From: Bacteroidota bacterium
Lineage (GTDB): Bacteria > Bacteroidota > Ignavibacteria > Tepidaquicellales > Tepidaquicellaceae
DNA: 64,000 nucleotides
Assembly: GCA_018266835.1 (NCBI GenBank)
Contig: JAFDZP010000002.1
Location: forward strand, 843,302 to 907,301
Direction of reading: 5' to 3'
In this document: positions 62,151 through 64,000 of the stretch, in pieces
Position numbering within the stretch: position 1 is the stretch's first letter
Layout of the letters: every line of letters starts with the position of its first letter
Notes under the pieces: model-generated
Databases searched by the model: none
Told to the model about the DNA's origin: nothing
What the model saw: only the letters and a program-made list of their open reading frames with translations
Program-made: the position numbers and the translations under genes

Positions 62151-62999
62151 ATGACAAAAATAATAGCTATAGCTAATCAAAAAGGCGGAGTAGGAAAAAC
62201 CACAACTGCAGTGAACCTTGCTGCATCGGTTGCAACGCTCGGAAAGAAAGTCCTTATGATTGATTCCGACCCTCAGGCAAATGCAACTACCGGCGTGGGA
62301 ATTCAGCCCGTTGATGACGGTAATACAATTTACGAAGTTTTAGTTACAGATAAAAAAGCATCGAACTGCATTAAGGCTACTCCGATTCCGAACTTTGATT
62401 TAATTCCTTCAACTATAAATTTAGTCGCAGCAGAGCTTGAACTGATTGAGATTGCTTCACGCGAAAGAGTCCTGAAAAACAAACTGGATAGTTTTCTTAA
62501 TAGTGATGAAGGCAAAGAAGGTGGACAACCAGACGGAAAACCAAAATACGATTTTATATTTATTGACTGTCCCCCATCGCTTGGACTGATAACTCTTAAT
62601 GCATTAACGGCAGCTAACTCAGTTATGATTCCTGTTCAGTGCGAGTATTATGCATTGGAAGGATTATCACAGTTACTCAATACAATCAAGAACGTAAAAA
62701 ATTCTTTCAATCCTGATTTAAACATCGAAGGATATTTAATGACGATGTTTGATTCACGTTTACGATTATCAAATCAGGTTGAAGCGGAATTAAATAAATT
62801 TTTCGGAGAGAAAGTTTTTAAGAATAAGATTTTCAGAAATGTAAAAATCGGTGAAGCTCCAAGTTACGGCAAACCGGTTTTAACTTACGACCCGACTTCT
62901 ACCGGCGCTATGAACTACATAGACTTAGGAAGAGAATTACTTCAGAAAAACGGAATGGCGCTGGAAACAAGCGTGCCGGGATATCAGCACCCGTTTTAG
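62151..62999 (+). CDS. parA: Chromosome-partitioning ATPase ParA/Soj
   Basis: The 282-residue ATPase has the deviant Walker A motif [15 protein letters not shown] with [10 protein letters not shown], the [15 protein letters not shown]alker B segment, and the family C-terminus. It works with ParB and parS to position the chromosome origin. No parS site (TGTTTCACGTGAAACA) was seen in the window. The last 11 residues ([10 protein letters not shown] end) are unlike most ParA ends. ParB begins 186 bases downstream. Confidence 0.95.
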   Translation: MTKIIAIANQKGGVGKTTTAVNLAASVATLGKKVLMIDSDPQANATTGVGIQPVDDGNTIYEVLVTDKKASNCIKATPIPNFDLIPSTINLVAAELELIEIASRERVLKNKLDSFLNSDEGKEGGQPDGKPKYDFIFIDCPPSLGLITLNALTAANSVMIPVQCEYYALEGLSQLLNTIKNVKNSFNPDLNIEGYLMTMFDSRLRLSNQVEAELNKFFGEKVFKNKIFRNVKIGEAPSYGKPVLTYDPTSTGAMNYIDLGRELLQKNGMALETSVPGYQHPF

Positions 63000-63004
63000 A
63001 AAAA

Positions 63005-63041
63005 AGTATAAAGTAGCAAGTATAAAGTAGTAAGTAGAAAG
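63005..63041. repeat. AAGTA-rich 37-bp dispersed repeat, copy 2
   Basis: It is the partner of 33246-33282, matching at 32 of 37 positions by my alignment. It lies in the gap between parA and parB. Confidence 0.6.
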
Positions 63042-63056
63042 TAGAATGTAAAATTG

Positions 63057-63076
63057 CCACGGCTTTTAAGCCGTGG
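63057..63076. repeat. CCACGGCT/AGCCGTGG hairpin between parA and parB
   Basis: An 8-bp stem with a 4-base loop is followed by a second, weaker GGCT...AGCC pairing (63098-63107). It lacks a T tract, so I read it as a palindromic repeat rather than a terminator. Confidence 0.6.
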
Positions 63077-63184
63077 AGGAAAACAAAACTAAAAATAGGC
63101 TTTAGCCAAATCTGTACTTGCCCTAAAACGCTTGGCAATTAAAAATAAAAATTTAATTTACACGTAATACAAAAAAGTTATCTT

Positions 63185-64000
63185 ATGGAAAGAAATACAG
63201 GATTGGGAAAAGGACTATCTGCCTTATTTACCGAGAGAAATATTGACCCGAATATAAAGCCCGATGGCGGTGATAATAAATCATCCGTGATGGAAATTGA
63301 ACTGGAGAAGATTAAGGTAAATCCTTTGCAGCCCCGTGTTAATTTCAATGAAGAGAAACTTGAAGAGCTTTCAGAGTCAATAAAAACTAACGGAATTATT
63401 CAGCCGATAACCGTCCGCCGCACTAAGGACATGACGGGCTATGAATTAATTTCCGGTGAAAGAAGATTAAGAGCAACAATGAAAGCAGGACTGAAAAAAA
63501 TCCCTGCCTATGTTTATGAAAGACCGGTTGACTCAGACCAGAACATGCTTGAGCTTGCATTGATTGAAAATATTCAGAGAGATGATCTTAACGCAATGGA
63601 ATTATCCGATACGTATCAGAAATTGCTTGATGACTATAATTTAACTCAGGAAGATGTTGCAAAAAGAGTTTCAAAAAGCAGAGCGGCTGTAGCAAATTAT
63701 TTAAGGCTGCAGAAGCTTACTCCCGAAGTAAAAGTTTCTTTAAGGGATAATAAAATCAGTGAAGGGCATGCAAGAATTTTGCTAAGACTTGAAAATCCCG
63801 ATGAACAAAAACTTCTATGGAGAAAAACTATTGAAGAGAATTTATCGGTAAGAAAACTTGAAGACCTCACCAAAGGCGATATAAAACCTAAAGGAAAAAG
63901 AAAAACTGCAAAGATAGATTTCAGTGATTCATATATAAAAGATATAGAAACAAAACTGATGAGATTTTTCGGAACACGCGTAAAAGTTAACACAAAGAAA
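63185..64000 (+). CDS. parB: Chromosome-partitioning protein ParB (C-terminus cut by window edge)
   Basis: The frame starts at the ATG at 63185 and is open to the last base (272 codons), so the end lies outside the window. The visible protein has GLGKGLSALF at the start, the N-terminal domain with NPLQPRVNFNEEKLEELSES, the CTP-binding GERRLRA motif and ENIQRDDLNAMELSD, and a helix-turn-helix (LTQEDVAKRVSKSRAAVANYL). ParB binds parS and slides as a CTP clamp to organise the origin region. Its pairing with parA suggests that this end of the window may be near the chromosome origin. Confidence 0.92.
   Translation, partial: MERNTGLGKGLSALFTERNIDPNIKPDGGDNKSSVMEIELEKIKVNPLQPRVNFNEEKLEELSESIKTNGIIQPITVRRTKDMTGYELISGERRLRATMKAGLKKIPAYVYERPVDSDQNMLELALIENIQRDDLNAMELSDTYQKLLDDYNLTQEDVAKRVSKSRAAVANYLRLQKLTPEVKVSLRDNKISEGHARILLRLENPDEQKLLWRKTIEENLSVRKLEDLTKGDIKPKGKRKTAKIDFSDSYIKDIETKLMRFFGTRVKVNTKK

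Noticed and set aside
62151..64000. A parS site near parAB
   Set aside because: I searched by eye for TGTTTCACGTGAAACA-like sequences and saw none; parS may lie outside the window.

Overview
The window is a stretch of low-GC bacterial chromosome that most resembles Ignavibacteriota or another member of the Bacteroidota/Chlorobiota superphylum. The evidence is three secreted proteins ending in the type IX secretion sorting domain variant that opens with an NYPNPFNP- or NFPNPFNP-like motif, many A/T-rich leaders without a clear Shine-Dalgarno sequence, frequent TTG start codons, and families such as DUF4199, DUF4286, the SDR-type threonine dehydrogenase and a mitochondrial-like citrate synthase. 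Lineage is inferred from protein style; no rRNA or tRNA gene was found.

Layout. 1-7.6 kb: the end of a PQQ beta-propeller protein, a PEGA-domain membrane protein, an EamA transporter, threonine dehydrogenase, a rifampin ADP-ribosyltransferase (arr) flanked by two near-identical 57-bp direct repeats, and a 1000-residue cytoplasmic multi-PAS histidine kinase. 7.9-14.1 kb: a six-gene minus-strand catabolic cluster running from tryptophan 2,3-dioxygenase through an SDR with an altered active site, DUF4286, an aminomuconate-semialdehyde-type dehydrogenase and AtuA to an alpha/beta hydrolase. 14.2-20.6 kb: a cloverleaf-shaped GC-rich repeat, a TfoX-like protein, DUF1579, DUF4199, a membrane-tethered LuxR regulator, a SnoaL-like protein, a T9SS-sorted arylsulfotransferase-like protein and another T9SS cargo. 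20.9-25.1 kb: an RND efflux pair without its outer-membrane channel. 25.3-30.3 kb: a YCF48-like T9SS cargo and a tandem set of four outer-membrane beta-barrel-like proteins plus a small exported protein. 30.4-33.2 kb: lipoprotein MsrA, a flavodoxin-reductase-like protein, QueG and a Rieske protein.

33.5-47.3 kb is mostly housekeeping: STAS, pnp, rpsO, ribF, a peroxiredoxin, a DUF4424-like membrane protein, a subtilase with a large insertion, a polyprenyl synthase, HPr, an M15-like peptidase, tadA, a degenerate YibQ-like protein and a long aldo/keto reductase. 47.8-64 kb: enoyl-CoA hydratase, an S1C protease with a TPR tail, sdhA and sdhB separated by an exported protein of unknown function, an operon of an unknown charged protein with obgE, an FkbM methyltransferase and surE, a DUF6600 lipoprotein, citrate synthase, a UPF0173 hydrolase, parA and the first 272 codons of parB.

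The most unusual DNA is in the gaps between genes. At least five kinds of small structured repeat occur: a 104-nt four-way-junction element, an 86-nt multi-hairpin element, an array of hairpins with AAAC-NNN-GTTT tips, a CTTACG/CGTAAG hairpin present in three places (one supplies the stop codon of the RND pump), and a 37-bp AAGTA-rich repeat in two or three places. I found no CRISPR array, transposase, phage gene or classical defence island. The best candidates for something undescribed are the structured repeat families and the tandem beta-barrel cluster.
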